In this document: positions 16,149-25,010 of the stretch, piece after piece | Layout of the letters: each line of letters opens with the position of its first letter | Numbering within the stretch: the first letter of the stretch is position 1 | From: JASHUC01 sp963849095 | GTDB lineage: Bacteria; Pseudomonadota; Gammaproteobacteria; Steroidobacterales; Steroidobacteraceae | Assembly (NCBI GenBank): GCA_963849095.1 | Contig: CAWKGA010000008.1 | Location: forward strand, 496,001 to 560,000 | Length of the DNA stretch: 64,000 nucleotides | Direction of reading: 5' to 3' | Made by a program: the position numbers and the translations under genes | The notes under the pieces: generated by a model | Seen by the model: only the letters and a program-made list of their open reading frames with translations | What the model was told of the DNA's origin: nothing | Databases searched by the model: none

Positions 16149-17333
16149 TCACGGAACGGGAGCGCGCAGCAGATGAGGTCCGAGCTCCGCGACGGAGCGG
16201 CAGCCGAGCTGCCCGAGCGTGCGGTCGATCTCGCTCGTCAGGATCTCGAGCGCGCGCCGCGCTCCGCGCTCCCCGGCCGCCGTGAGCCCGTACAACGTTG
16301 CCCGGCCGAGCATGACCCCCTGGGCACCGAGCGCGAGGGCCTTGATCACATCGCTGCCGCGCCGGAAGCCGCCATCGATGAGCAGAGTGAGCCGCCCGCC
16401 GACGGCTTCCGCGATTTCCGGCAACACCTCGATCGCGGAGACGCAGTAGTCGAGCTGCCGGCCGCCGTGGTTCGTGAGCACAATCCCGTCGCAGCCGAGG
16501 TCGGCGGCGCGCCTGGCATCCGCGACGCTGAGCACGCCCTTCACCAGCAGCTTCCCTGGCCAGATCCCGCGCAGCCACCCGATGTCGTCCCAGCTGATCG
16601 AGGGTCCGAAGAGCTTCGGGATGATCGTGCTGCCGCCGAGCGCGCTAGCCTGGCCGGGAGGCAGGAAGCGCTCCAGGTTCTCGAATCGCGGCACGCCGTG
16701 GCGCAGCAGCACTTCGTACGCCCAGCGTGGATGGCGCAGGACGTCGAATAGATTCCTTGCCGTGGGCTTGCCGGGACGGCGGTAGTTGCGCCGGTCCCAT
16801 TCGCGGGAGCCGAAGACGTTGGCGTCCGTGGTGAGGACCAGAGCTTCGAATCCGGCGGCCGCGGCCCGTGACACGATGTCCTCGGCGGCCTTGCGGTCCT
16901 CCATGACGTAGAGCTGCATCCAGAGCCGCCCTCCGGCCTCGGCGGCCACCCGCTCCAGGCGCACGGTCGAGACGGTGCTGAGACAGAACGGGATGTTGAA
17001 GCGGGCCGCCGCGCGCGCCAGCGCGAGGTCGCCGAGGGGATGCACCACGCCGTTGCCGCCGGTCGGCGCGATGATGAGCGGCGCGCCGCACTCACGGCCG
17101 AAGAGCTCGATCCTCTGGTGGCCTCCGGTCGTATCGCGAAGCGTCTGCGGCACGAAGCGCAGCGCCTCGAGCGCGGTGCGGTTGTGACGCAGGGTGGCCT
17201 CGTCCTCCGAGCCGCCCTCGATGTATTCGAATACGAAGTTGGGCACCTTGCGGCGGGCGATCTCACGCAGATCTGCGATGTTGATCGCGCGCGCGCAATC
17301 GGAGCCGCGGAACGGCCGGCGTCGCCACGGCAT
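16149..17333 (-). CDS. FMN-dependent 2-hydroxyacid dehydrogenase (lactate dehydrogenase/glycolate oxidase family)
   Basis: About 394 residues from ATG 17333, which has a GGGGGG ribosome site eight bases upstream. An in-frame ATG 72 bases earlier lacks one. Family motifs are clear: YIEGGSEDE at the start, the QLYVMEDR strand, LTTDANVFGSREWDRR, LVKGVLSVADA, and NHGGRQLD with the catalytic His. The FMN phosphate site reads DGGFRRGSDVIKALALGA. Such enzymes oxidise L-2-hydroxyacids (lactate, mandelate, glycolate) and pass electrons to quinone or oxygen. A mandelate-like role would fit the aromatic setting, but nothing in the sequence proves it. Confidence 0.9.
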   Translation of the reverse strand: MPWRRRPFRGSDCARAINIADLREIARRKVPNFVFEYIEGGSEDEATLRHNRTALEALRFVPQTLRDTTGGHQRIELFGRECGAPLIIAPTGGNGVVHPLGDLALARAAARFNIPFCLSTVSTVRLERVAAEAGGRLWMQLYVMEDRKAAEDIVSRAAAAGFEALVLTTDANVFGSREWDRRNYRRPGKPTARNLFDVLRHPRWAYEVLLRHGVPRFENLERFLPPGQASALGGSTIIPKLFGPSISWDDIGWLRGIWPGKLLVKGVLSVADARRAADLGCDGIVLTNHGGRQLDYCVSAIEVLPEIAEAVGGRLTLLIDGGFRRGSDVIKALALGAQGVMLGRATLYGLTAAGERGARRALEILTSEIDRTLGQLGCRSVAELGPHLLRAPVP

Positions 17334-17490
17334 GTCACGTACCCCCCTATCGGATCTGGATGCCGGATGCTGGAGCGTGAGGCTACCAGTTTTCTCGGTG
17401 GCCATGACGCCGGCGAACGTGAGCTGACGGGCTGCCGGCTCGCCTGCGGATTGCTACACTCCGGCAGTCACCTCGAGAGGGCCGACTCCA

Positions 17491-18348
17491 ATGAAGCTGC
17501 TGCGCTACGGTCCGGCGGGTCGCGAACAGCCGGGGATCCTTGACGCAAACGAAAAGCTGCGATCCCTCGCTGGCCGCATGGCGGACATCGGGCCCGAGCA
17601 GCTCTCGCTGCAGAGCCTGCGGGCGCTCGCCGCAGTCGACCCGGCCTCGCTTCCCCTGGTGCAGGGCAGCCCCCGGCTCGGCGTGCCCATTGCGGGCACG
17701 CGCAAGTTCATCGCCATCGGGCTCAACTATGCGGACCACGCCGCCGAGACGGGCCAGGCGCCACCGCGCGAGCCGGTCGTCTTCATGAAGGCGATCACCT
17801 GTCTGCAGGGGCCGAACGACGCGGTGATGATTCCCCGGGACTCGCGCAAGACCGACTGGGAAGTGGAGCTCGGCGTCGTCATCGGGACGCGCGCGCAGTA
17901 CGTCGAGGAGAGCGCCGCGCTCGACCACGTGGCGGGCTTCGTGGTGGTGAACGACGTGTCCGAGCGGGAATTCCAGCTGGAGCGCTCCGGCACCTGGGAC
18001 AAGGGCAAGGGCTGCGATACGTTCGGTCCCGTGGGTCCGTGGCTCGTGACGCGTGATGAGATTGCCGATGTGCAGCGTCTCGGGATGTGGCTCGAGGTGA
18101 ACGGCGAGCGCATGCAGACCGGCAATACGCGGACGATGATCTTCGGCGTCGCGCACCTCGTGAGCTACATCAGCCGCTTCATGACGCTCGAGCCGGGAGA
18201 TCTCATCACGACGGGGACGCCGCCGGGCGTCGGGGCGGCCAAGAAGCCGAAGCCGATCTTTCTCAAGCCGGACGACAGCCTGCGTCTCGGCATCGATGGG
18301 CTCGGCGAGCAGCGTCAGAGCGTCGTCGCATGGCCCGGCACGCGGTGA
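17491..18348 (+). CDS. Fumarylacetoacetate hydrolase (FAH) family protein
   Basis: 285 residues. The C-terminal FAH fold has the metal-binding set: Glu residues in DWEVELGVVIG and Asp in VVVNDVSERE. GLNYADHAAE and the late TGTPPGVG segment are also present. The family includes ureidoglycolate lyase, acylpyruvate hydrolase, 2-keto-4-pentenoate hydratase and the HpcE/HpaG decarboxylase-isomerases. These often cut or isomerise ring-cleavage products of aromatic degradation. It is divergent from the 2-hydroxyacid dehydrogenase and convergent with a CMD-family gene. The exact reaction cannot be chosen. Confidence 0.9.
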   Translation: MKLLRYGPAGREQPGILDANEKLRSLAGRMADIGPEQLSLQSLRALAAVDPASLPLVQGSPRLGVPIAGTRKFIAIGLNYADHAAETGQAPPREPVVFMKAITCLQGPNDAVMIPRDSRKTDWEVELGVVIGTRAQYVEESAALDHVAGFVVVNDVSEREFQLERSGTWDKGKGCDTFGPVGPWLVTRDEIADVQRLGMWLEVNGERMQTGNTRTMIFGVAHLVSYISRFMTLEPGDLITTGTPPGVGAAKKPKPIFLKPDDSLRLGIDGLGEQRQSVVAWPGTR

Positions 18349-18370
18349 GAGGAGGCTGGCGAGCTAATCG

Positions 18371-18943
18371 CTAATCGCCCGAATCGGCCCAAGGGGCCGC
18401 GGCGCCTTGCGGCAGCGGGGTGCGGGCGGCGTTCATGATCAGAGCGAGCAGGCCGTAGTAGCCGCACACGCCGCACAGATCGATCACGCCGGTCTCCTTC
18501 AGGAGCGCGAGCGCTCCGGCGTACGTCGCATCGCTCACTCGATGCCGGCCGTGCAGCTCGGCGCAGAAATCATAGACGACCTGCTCGTCAGCCTGCAGCG
18601 TATCGGGCCGCCGCCCCGCGGCGATGCCGGCGATGGTTGACGCGGCGAGTCCCGCCTCAGCGGCCGCGGGCGCGTGGACGTGCCATTCGTAGGCCTGGCG
18701 GAAGTGGCGGGCGGTCACGAGGATCGCGAGCTCGCGCAGCCTTGCAGGCATGGCGCTGTCGTAGCGCAGGTATTCCCCGAGCCGCTGCGCGCGGTCCATG
18801 AGCTCCGGACTGCGCAGCATCGGGACGAAGGGGCCGAAGAGCGCTCCGCGCCTCCCGCCCGCGAGAGCATCCGCCGCGCGGCGCTGGGCGGGAGACATCT
18901 CCTCCGCAGGGATCGGGGGGAGGCGGTCGGGATTCGGTGACAT
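18371..18943 (-). CDS. Carboxymuconolactone decarboxylase (CMD) family protein
   Basis: 190 residues, all alpha-helical by composition. The CMD core is seen in LRELAILVTARHFRQAYEWHVHAPAA, where Glu and His replace the AhpD CxxC pair, as in PcaC-type members. The C-terminal helix reads GYYGLLALIMNA and is preceded by CGVC. Members decarboxylate 4-carboxymuconolactone or act as peroxidases; many are uncharacterised. It follows the second TonB receptor in the same direction, 46 bases away, and may be its last operon member. Confidence 0.85.
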   Translation of the reverse strand: MSPNPDRLPPIPAEEMSPAQRRAADALAGGRRGALFGPFVPMLRSPELMDRAQRLGEYLRYDSAMPARLRELAILVTARHFRQAYEWHVHAPAAAEAGLAASTIAGIAAGRRPDTLQADEQVVYDFCAELHGRHRVSDATYAGALALLKETGVIDLCGVCGYYGLLALIMNAARTPLPQGAAAPWADSGD

Positions 18944-18989
18944 GGATTGCCGCGCACGATGGCCTCGCGCGATTATCGTTTACGGAGCC

Positions 18990-21245
18990 TCAGAAGTCCC
19001 ATTCCAGGCCCCCGAAGATCCCGCGTGCTGCGCCGTACTGCGGGGCGAAGACGCCGATTCCGGTGCCGCTGCGGATCTCGTAGACCTTGTTGAACAGGTT
19101 GATCACGTCGAGCCGCGCCGTGAGCGGACCGGAGCCTGCAATGGGGTAGGCGTGACTCACTCCGAGATTGACCGTCGTGTAGCTCGGGGTGTGATCCCCG
19201 TTCGGGACATCGAAGCCACTCGGAAGGGCGAGATCATCGCGCAGGCCCGTGCCGAACATCGAGTCCACGCTAAAGCGCGTCCCCTCCCACATATAGGCCG
19301 CGCCGGCCGAGGCCGATACCCGCTCCTCGTGATCGAGGTGGATGTAGTGGTCGGTGATGTAGGCGAGCTGTTGCTGGGTGAAGTTGAACTGCGAGGACTC
19401 GACATCCTTGCCCTTGGCGGACTGGAAGGCGAGGTTGCTGTACACGGAGAGGTTGTGAACGGTGTAGTTCTCGGTGAATTCGACGCCCCCGATCCGTCCG
19501 TAGCGATAGTTGAACGGGGTGAGAACGATCGGGGCGCCGAATTGCCCCTCGTCGATGAGATTCTGCGAGGTTTCCGCGAACGCATCCACGCCGAGCGTCA
19601 GGGCTTTCTCGAACAGCGTGTGTTGCACGCCGAGGTCGTAGTAATCGGAGCGCTCAGCCATCGGCGGGGTGTCCCCCGTTTCCGAGCCCGGCGGCAGGGC
19701 GGTCGTGCCTGAGAATTTCGTGAAGGTCTCGCTCCCGATTAGCTCGAACGGCGGGGGGGTGAAGTAGCGGGAGTAGCCCCCGTGGATCGTCGTGTCGGTC
19801 TCGACCTGCCACACGACGTTCACGCGCGGACTGACCTGGCTGCCGCTCGAATAGGCACTGTAATGGTCGAACCGCAGGCCGTAATTGAGCGTGACGGCCG
19901 GCAGCACCTTCCACTCATCCTGCACGTAGCTGCTCTCGATCTCCTGCGCCTGGGTGCCATTGTCGGCCAGGGTGAGGGGGATGCCGCTCGTCTGAACGCC
20001 GAGCTCATTGATCGGCAGGACCTGCGAGGTCGTGTCGCTCGTCGAGCTGTCGTGCTGCAAAAAGAAACCGGCGCGCAGCGTATGCGTGTCGCTCAACAGG
20101 TAGGAACCGTCGGTCTGCCAGGCGAGTGCGGTGTCCGACTTGAAGGCGTTCTGGGCGATGCCGTTGTAGAGCAGATCGCCGGTCCAGTCGGGACTGAAGT
20201 GCAGGCTGGTATAGCGAGTGGACAGGGAGCTCTGCCAGTTGAGGGCCCCCTCGGAGTGCTGCCAGCTCAGGATCGCGTACTGCGTGAGCTCGTGCTGGGT
20301 CTCGTTCAGGTAGTTGCTGAGGAAATCGCTCTCCCCCTCGACGCTGAGGCCCAGTGTCGGCTCGAGGCCCGGCTGGTTCGGAATCTGGAATTCATCGTCG
20401 GAGGTGCCGACGATGAGCGAGACGCGGTTGTTCGGGTCGAGGATGTCTTCGAACAAGCCGAAGGCGTGATCCTGGTTCGCGTGGTCGTGCAGGGGAGAGG
20501 AGCTTGCGTACGGGGACTCGATCCCCAGGTCATTTCGCAGCATATCGGCGGTGACGTAGTAGCTGAAGGTGCCGGCGCTGCCGCCGTCTTCGAACGAGGG
20601 TTCGTAGGTGTCGTGGCTCCCGCCGTAGAGCGAGACGTATCCGCCCGGCTGCAGCAGGCCGCTGTTGGTGGTCAGGTCGATGATGCCGGCGGTGTCGAGG
20701 CCGTACTCGGCCGGCAGCGCGCCCGTGATCAGGCTCACGGAGGAGATCAGCCGCGGGTCCAGAGTTTGGCCGAACACGCTGATGCCCTCGGGGATGATGA
20801 TGCCGTCCAGCCGGTATTGCAGGTCGTTGTGATCCCCGCGCACGTGAATCTGCCCGAAGGAGTCCTGGACCACGTCAGGCATCTGCAGCATGACCTGATT
20901 GAGCTCGACGTTCTGGCCGCCCGGCTCGGCGGCGATCGCGGCCTCATCGAGGGTGTAAGTGGAGGCTCCGGTCTGCGTCTCGATCTGAGAGCGCGCCGTA
21001 TTCAGCCGCTGCGCCGCCACCACCACGGTCTGCAGGGTGCTGGCCGTACCAGCGGTCGCGCCGGAGCTCGGATCACTGCCGGCCGCGGCGCCGGTGACGC
21101 TGCTCGCGGCCGCATTGGCGTCGGCCGTCGTCGTGCCATTCACCGCGGATTGGGTGTCACTATCGGGTGCTGCACGGATCGCCGGTGCGGCCAAGAGCGA
21201 GGCGCACAGGCCGAGCACCGTAAGTCGGATATTGGAATGAGGCAT
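18990..21245 (-). CDS. TonB-dependent outer-membrane receptor, second
   Basis: About 751 residues from the internal ATG 21245, which begins a good signal peptide (MPHSNIRLTVLGLCASLLAA). A Ser/Thr/Ala-rich spacer precedes a TonB-box-like TLQTVVVAAQRL. The plug includes IHVRGDHNDLQYRLDG and ALPAEYGLDTAGIIDL. The barrel ends with GGLEWDF, with terminal Phe. It differs clearly from the receptor at 599: the plug resembles the siderophore/metal receptor type with IHVRG. A small secreted CxxC protein lies 130 bases upstream in the same direction, a combination seen with copper or other metal uptake genes. The ligand is unknown. Confidence 0.9.
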   Translation of the reverse strand: MPHSNIRLTVLGLCASLLAAPAIRAAPDSDTQSAVNGTTTADANAAASSVTGAAAGSDPSSGATAGTASTLQTVVVAAQRLNTARSQIETQTGASTYTLDEAAIAAEPGGQNVELNQVMLQMPDVVQDSFGQIHVRGDHNDLQYRLDGIIIPEGISVFGQTLDPRLISSVSLITGALPAEYGLDTAGIIDLTTNSGLLQPGGYVSLYGGSHDTYEPSFEDGGSAGTFSYYVTADMLRNDLGIESPYASSSPLHDHANQDHAFGLFEDILDPNNRVSLIVGTSDDEFQIPNQPGLEPTLGLSVEGESDFLSNYLNETQHELTQYAILSWQHSEGALNWQSSLSTRYTSLHFSPDWTGDLLYNGIAQNAFKSDTALAWQTDGSYLLSDTHTLRAGFFLQHDSSTSDTTSQVLPINELGVQTSGIPLTLADNGTQAQEIESSYVQDEWKVLPAVTLNYGLRFDHYSAYSSGSQVSPRVNVVWQVETDTTIHGGYSRYFTPPPFELIGSETFTKFSGTTALPPGSETGDTPPMAERSDYYDLGVQHTLFEKALTLGVDAFAETSQNLIDEGQFGAPIVLTPFNYRYGRIGGVEFTENYTVHNLSVYSNLAFQSAKGKDVESSQFNFTQQQLAYITDHYIHLDHEERVSASAGAAYMWEGTRFSVDSMFGTGLRDDLALPSGFDVPNGDHTPSYTTVNLGVSHAYPIAGSGPLTARLDVINLFNKVYEIRSGTGIGVFAPQYGAARGIFGGLEWDF

Positions 21246-21376
21246 GATTCTGCATCCTGTATCGGCAACGTGTCGTGGCGGCACGGCTTAAGCCGGCGCG
21301 CCTCTCGGACGGAAAGACGACGAGTTGACGCCACGCGCTCGTTCGATCGAGGCACGTGGCGTCGAGGGTGGAGTCT

Positions 21377-21700
21377 TTAGACTCGTGCCGGCGGGGGGCC
21401 GCGGCTGCGCGGGGTCGGCGCAGCGGCGTCGATGATGCTATAGGTCGGGGAGGGGCTTGGGAGATAGGCCGCCGGCGGCACGGCAATGATTGCCGCGGAG
21501 TTGCCGAGGGGAGTGGCGACCTGAGCGAACGCCTGGCAGGCCGGGCACTCGCTGTTGTCGGGGAGCAGGTCGTCGTGGCGCACCTGCGCACCGAGCTGGC
21601 GGCCGGTGTAGTACGTGTGGCTCAGCTCATGCAGCAGCGCGCCCTGCTGTGCAAACAGCAGGAGCAGCGGAAAGGCCAGCGCGAGAGTGAACCTACGCAT
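21377..21700 (-). CDS. Small secreted protein with HELSH and CPAC motifs (DUF2946-like)
   Basis: 107 residues. It has a short hydrophobic signal segment, then LLHELSHTYY, a gap, and SECPACQAFAQ, ending in a Pro-rich tail. The order of a His-rich start and a CxxC-type pair is like the DUF2946/CopL-like small proteins found beside TonB receptors in metal handling. My match is by pattern only. It sits directly upstream of the receptor at 21245 on the same strand. A GAGTC-TTTA-GACTC hairpin overlaps its stop codon. Confidence 0.6.
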   Translation of the reverse strand: MRRFTLALAFPLLLLFAQQGALLHELSHTYYTGRQLGAQVRHDDLLPDNSECPACQAFAQVATPLGNSAAIIAVPPAAYLPSPSPTYSIIDAAAPTPRSRGPPPARV

Positions 21701-22037
21701 ACTCGCCGAGCTTCAGGACGATCGGTTGCAGTCTAGCCGAGCGCGCGGGGCGCGGCCATCGAGTCTTGAGACACCAAAGATCTCCCGTGTAATGCCGGCA
21801 AGGGGTTCGACGCATGCGCGGTCTACTTAGTTCCAGTCCGCCGCGGCAGTCCGAGCCCGAATGGGGGGACTTCGGGACGGGGGACGCGGGACGGGGTGCA
21901 ACCGCATGTGCTACTCGAGGCGCCGCCGAGTCCCCGTGTTGATGGCTCAACGGCCTCGACCGGAGTATCGTGTGGGCGGGCCATTGCGGTAGTCAATCGG
22001 ATGTCCCGCCGACAGACTTTCAGGGGGAAGTCAGCGT
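21701..22037. other. Divergent intergenic region
   Basis: About 340 bases with no supported gene, between the leftward CxxC protein and the rightward DUF6152 gene. It holds a G-rich stretch with GGGAC repeated three times near 21870-21895. Short inverted arms ACTCG and CGAGT lie near 21912-21932. No promoter could be placed with confidence. Confidence 0.45.
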
Positions 22038-22433
22038 ATGAGCGCTTCGATGCGATCACGGGTGTTGCTGACGCTGGGGCTCGCTGCGTTTGCGCCCGCG
22101 GGCTTCGCTCACCACTCCGTGGGCGGCGAGTTCAACACTCACACGAAGCTCACGCTGCACGGCGTCGTCTCCTCTGTCGAGTGGGCGAACCCGCACATCT
22201 ATATCCACTTCGACGTGGAGGGCCCTCGGGGCTCGGTGACGGACTGGCGCCTCGAGACGGTTCCGGTCGCCATGATGCGCAAGGCGGGGCTCACCAAGGC
22301 CATGCTGATCGGCAATGCCGAGGCTGCGACGGTCGACGTCTATCCCGCCCGCGACGGGACGCCGCATCTGGGCTACATGCTCAAGATCACGTACCGGGAC
22401 GGGCATCACTATCAGTTCGCGCCCGACAAGTGA
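22038..22433 (+). CDS. DUF6152-family secreted protein
   Basis: 131 residues, ATG 22038 after GGGGGAAG. A signal peptide ends at FAHH, the hallmark start of the mature family (AHHSVGGEF). The pattern continues with LTLHGVVSSVEWANPHIYIHFDV and a C-terminal TYRDGHHY. The fold is probably a small beta-barrel like an OB or nucleic-acid-independent binding domain. No activity is known. Members are usually next to the kind of gene found here just downstream, which suggests they work as a pair in the cell envelope. Confidence 0.8.
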   Translation: MSASMRSRVLLTLGLAAFAPAGFAHHSVGGEFNTHTKLTLHGVVSSVEWANPHIYIHFDVEGPRGSVTDWRLETVPVAMMRKAGLTKAMLIGNAEAATVDVYPARDGTPHLGYMLKITYRDGHHYQFAPDK

Positions 22434-22496
22434 GCGGATCTCGCGAGCGGGGCGGCGACCGTTGCCCACCGGCTCGTATCGATGCGGAGGCGCAAG

Positions 22497-23366
22497 ATGA
22501 GTCTTCCAGATACACGTAGGCGGATGCATGGTGCGGCGCTCGGCGGCGCCGCTGCGGTGGCGCTCCTCTGGGCCGCGTGCCCCGGCGTCGCAAGTCCACA
22601 GGCCGCAACGGCTCCGGGCGCAGCGGAACCGGTCCCACGCCTCGCGGACGGCCACCCCGACCTCAACGGCACCTGGGACAACGGCGCCGGGATCGACTTC
22701 CTGCATCCGGAGAAGCTCTCCGGCGGATCGGTATGCGTCGCCGGCTGTGATCCGCCACCGGCCGCTCCGCCCCCTGCCACTCGGCCCCGGGCCCGCCGCA
22801 GCCCACCGCACGCGGATTTTCCGCAGTACAAGACTCAGTATCAGGCTACGGTGAAGCGGCTGAACGACGACCAGCTGCAGATGGACGGGGTGCTGCACTG
22901 CCGCTCGCCGGGCCTGCCGCGCATCGGACCTCCGGATAAGATCGTGCAGACCCCGGGTCAGGTCGTCTTCCTCTATGACGATGTGTCCGGCGCGTTCTGG
23001 CGAATCATTCCGACCGACGGCCGGCCGCATCGCAGTGACGTGGAGAACAGCACCCTCGGCGACGCCGTCGGTCATTGGGAGGGCGACACGCTCGTCGTGG
23101 ACAGCGGGAAGTTCACCGACGACACCTGGCTCACCGACAACGGCGCATTCCACTCGAGCTCGATGCACGTGATCGAGCGCTTACGGCGGGTGGGCGACAT
23201 CCTCGAGTGGCGGGTGACCGTCGAGGATCCGGCGGTGCTCGTCGAGCCGTGGAAAATCTACCGCACCGCGAAGCTCACTCACGTGGAGCTGGTCGAGCCG
23301 ACGCCCTGCGTCGATCACGACATCTCGCACGCCGTCGACACCACCCACCACCCCAATCCGCGCTGA
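22497..23366 (+). CDS. Conserved secreted protein of the DUF6152-associated type
   Basis: About 289 residues. I take ATG 22497, which has GGAGG upstream, over ATG 22482. A signal peptide is followed by LADGHPDLNGTWDN. A Pro-rich insert and the conserved block GRPHRSDVEN...GHWEGDTLVVDSGKFTDDTW follow. The end has HVIERLRRVGDILEWRVTVEDP. This family, with its PDLxGxW start and WEGDTLVV core, is widespread in soil bacteria beside DUF6152 and has no assigned reaction. The stop is followed by a strong hairpin. Confidence 0.75.
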   Translation: MSLPDTRRRMHGAALGGAAAVALLWAACPGVASPQAATAPGAAEPVPRLADGHPDLNGTWDNGAGIDFLHPEKLSGGSVCVAGCDPPPAAPPPATRPRARRSPPHADFPQYKTQYQATVKRLNDDQLQMDGVLHCRSPGLPRIGPPDKIVQTPGQVVFLYDDVSGAFWRIIPTDGRPHRSDVENSTLGDAVGHWEGDTLVVDSGKFTDDTWLTDNGAFHSSSMHVIERLRRVGDILEWRVTVEDPAVLVEPWKIYRTAKLTHVELVEPTPCVDHDISHAVDTTHHPNPR

Positions 23367-23397
23367 GCGCTGCGTGGACCGCCGGCCCACGCAGCGC
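23367..23397. terminator. 11-bp hairpin between convergent genes
   Basis: GCGCTGCGTGG (23367-23377) pairs perfectly with CCACGCAGCGC (23387-23397) around nine bases. It lies directly after the secreted-protein stop and before the end of the leftward porin gene, so it can terminate both. Confidence 0.65.
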
Positions 23398-23405
23398 CCG
23401 TGCCT

Positions 23406-24611
23406 TCAGAACTTGTAGACGCCTTGCAGGGCAACCTCCGATAGGCTGTCGGCGAGCTCGGGCGGGTTGAGGTAGCTCGCATCCGCGGGGTCGGTGCGGA
23501 AGAAGAGCTTGCTCTGCGCCGAGTCGTAGCGGCCTTCCAGGCGCAGCTCGAAGTGGGCCGTCGGATCGTAGCCGAAGGTGACCGTCCCTTCCCAGAGGTG
23601 CTGGCCATCCAGCGTGTCCGTGAGGAAGCCGTCCTTGTCGTCGAGATATTCGGCTCGGAGCGACACGCGCCACTCGGGGGTGAATTGATAGTTCGCGTAC
23701 GCGGCCACGCCGTCCCAGGTGGCGGTGGCGGTGGGGGTGGGAGTGGTGTACGGACCAACGCCGCCGGCCTGCTGCTGTTGGTCCCAGTCGAAGTTGACGA
23801 TGAACGTCAGGGCCGAGGTTGCATTGTAGGTTGCAACGACGTTTATCAGCGTTCGGTCCGCGTCCACGAGCGTCGTAGTTCCCGGCAGGTACTCCGTCTT
23901 GCCGAAGTAGGCGGAGGTCGCGAGCGAGAAGTACTTGTCGGGCGTCCAGGCGACGCCCGCCTCGCCGGTCTTCGAGCCGTACGAGACGGAGGTGACGTTC
24001 CATCCGTTGTTGACGCCGGCAATGACGCTGAACGTGCCGGTGACGGCATACGTCGCGCGGATACCCGTGTGGTCGAGCGGCTCCGACTCGGTGAACAGAA
24101 GCGACCGCGAGAAGTTGGTGTTCCCCGTCGGATTGATGACCTCCGCGCCCGCGAGCGTCACGAACTTGCCGGCGATCACCGTGAGCGGGCCATCGGCATA
24201 CTGCAGGTACGCTTGCCGCGCATCGAAGGAGTTGTCTTGGCCGTCTTCCGCGATGTGCAGGATCCGCGCGTCCTCACCGGCGATGAGGTCGACCAGCGCG
24301 CCGAAGCCCTGCTTCGGTTGATAGGCGATCTGGAAGCCTGCCTCGTCGAGCTGAAACGTGTCGTGGTCGACGTCGAACTGATGGATGTCGAAGGGATAGC
24401 CGTTCGAAGCGTAATACGACGCCGCGACGTACCCGTTCGCCGTGAGGCCCCAGGCGGTCAGCGTATCGGCCCAGCTCGGAACCGCGGGGGTGGCGGGTGT
24501 GGCGGCCGCGGCGGGCGCGGCCGGCGCGGCCGGCGCGTTCTGTGCGAGCAGTAAATGTGGCATCGCTGCAACGACTGCAGCCGTCGTCAAGGCCCCGATG
24601 ATTTTGCGCAT
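23406..24611 (-). CDS. Outer-membrane beta-barrel porin-like protein (BBP2/DUF1597-like)
   Basis: 401 residues with a signal peptide ending LLLAQ. A low-complexity Ala/Pro linker follows, then alternating amphipathic strands. The start of the barrel (LTANGYVAASYYASNGYPFDIHQF) and segments such as DARQAYLQYAD and AGKFVTLAGAEVINPTGN fit the BBP2-type porins. The last residue is Phe (GVYKF), the outer-membrane sorting signal. It would form a passive channel for small solutes. The start ATG 24611 has GAGGA upstream. Confidence 0.82.
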   Translation of the reverse strand: MRKIIGALTTAAVVAAMPHLLLAQNAPAAPAAPAAAATPATPAVPSWADTLTAWGLTANGYVAASYYASNGYPFDIHQFDVDHDTFQLDEAGFQIAYQPKQGFGALVDLIAGEDARILHIAEDGQDNSFDARQAYLQYADGPLTVIAGKFVTLAGAEVINPTGNTNFSRSLLFTESEPLDHTGIRATYAVTGTFSVIAGVNNGWNVTSVSYGSKTGEAGVAWTPDKYFSLATSAYFGKTEYLPGTTTLVDADRTLINVVATYNATSALTFIVNFDWDQQQQAGGVGPYTTPTPTATATWDGVAAYANYQFTPEWRVSLRAEYLDDKDGFLTDTLDGQHLWEGTVTFGYDPTAHFELRLEGRYDSAQSKLFFRTDPADASYLNPPELADSLSEVALQGVYKF

Positions 24612-25010
24612 GATGATTGGAGTCCTCTTGGTGGGGAATGGGATTCAAATGGCGGCGATGCGGCTTCGGCTGGGCGATTGCAACCGCTGTGCCAAAACAG
24701 ATTCACGTGTAAATTCATGAGGTTATTTGCTGGCCGTTCCCTGCGCTGCATCGGGGCGCACCAGATCGGATCAGCGCGGCGCCTTCCGTGATCCATGTTA
24801 GTGCGGCCTCTGCCGGTCGGGGGTGAGCGCCCCGTTAAATCTTTGGCTGTCGATGCGGCGCCACGGGAGGCGTCCGGCTCGCCTGGCCGCTTGACGGCCT
24901 GCCGGAATCGGGCGCGGGAGCTAGACTCAAGCCGGTCCAGCACTTGCAACGCCTCCCGCTTTCGAGCGCCGCCGGCACTCGCGGCGAGCATGGAGTCACG
25001 GAGCCCGCTC
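24612..25010. other. Divergent intergenic region of about 400 bases
   Basis: No supported gene. The part nearest the porin (about 24650-24735) is less GC-rich than its surroundings and is the likely place of the porin promoter. An in-frame ATG at 24990 could start the right-hand gene seven codons earlier. A TTGACG at about 24890 has no properly spaced -10 partner. Confidence 0.45.

Noticed and set aside
19782..21380. A 532-codon open frame on the plus strand opposite the second TonB receptor
   Set aside because: The receptor on the other strand has plug, barrel and signal peptide; the plus frame is a compositional shadow.
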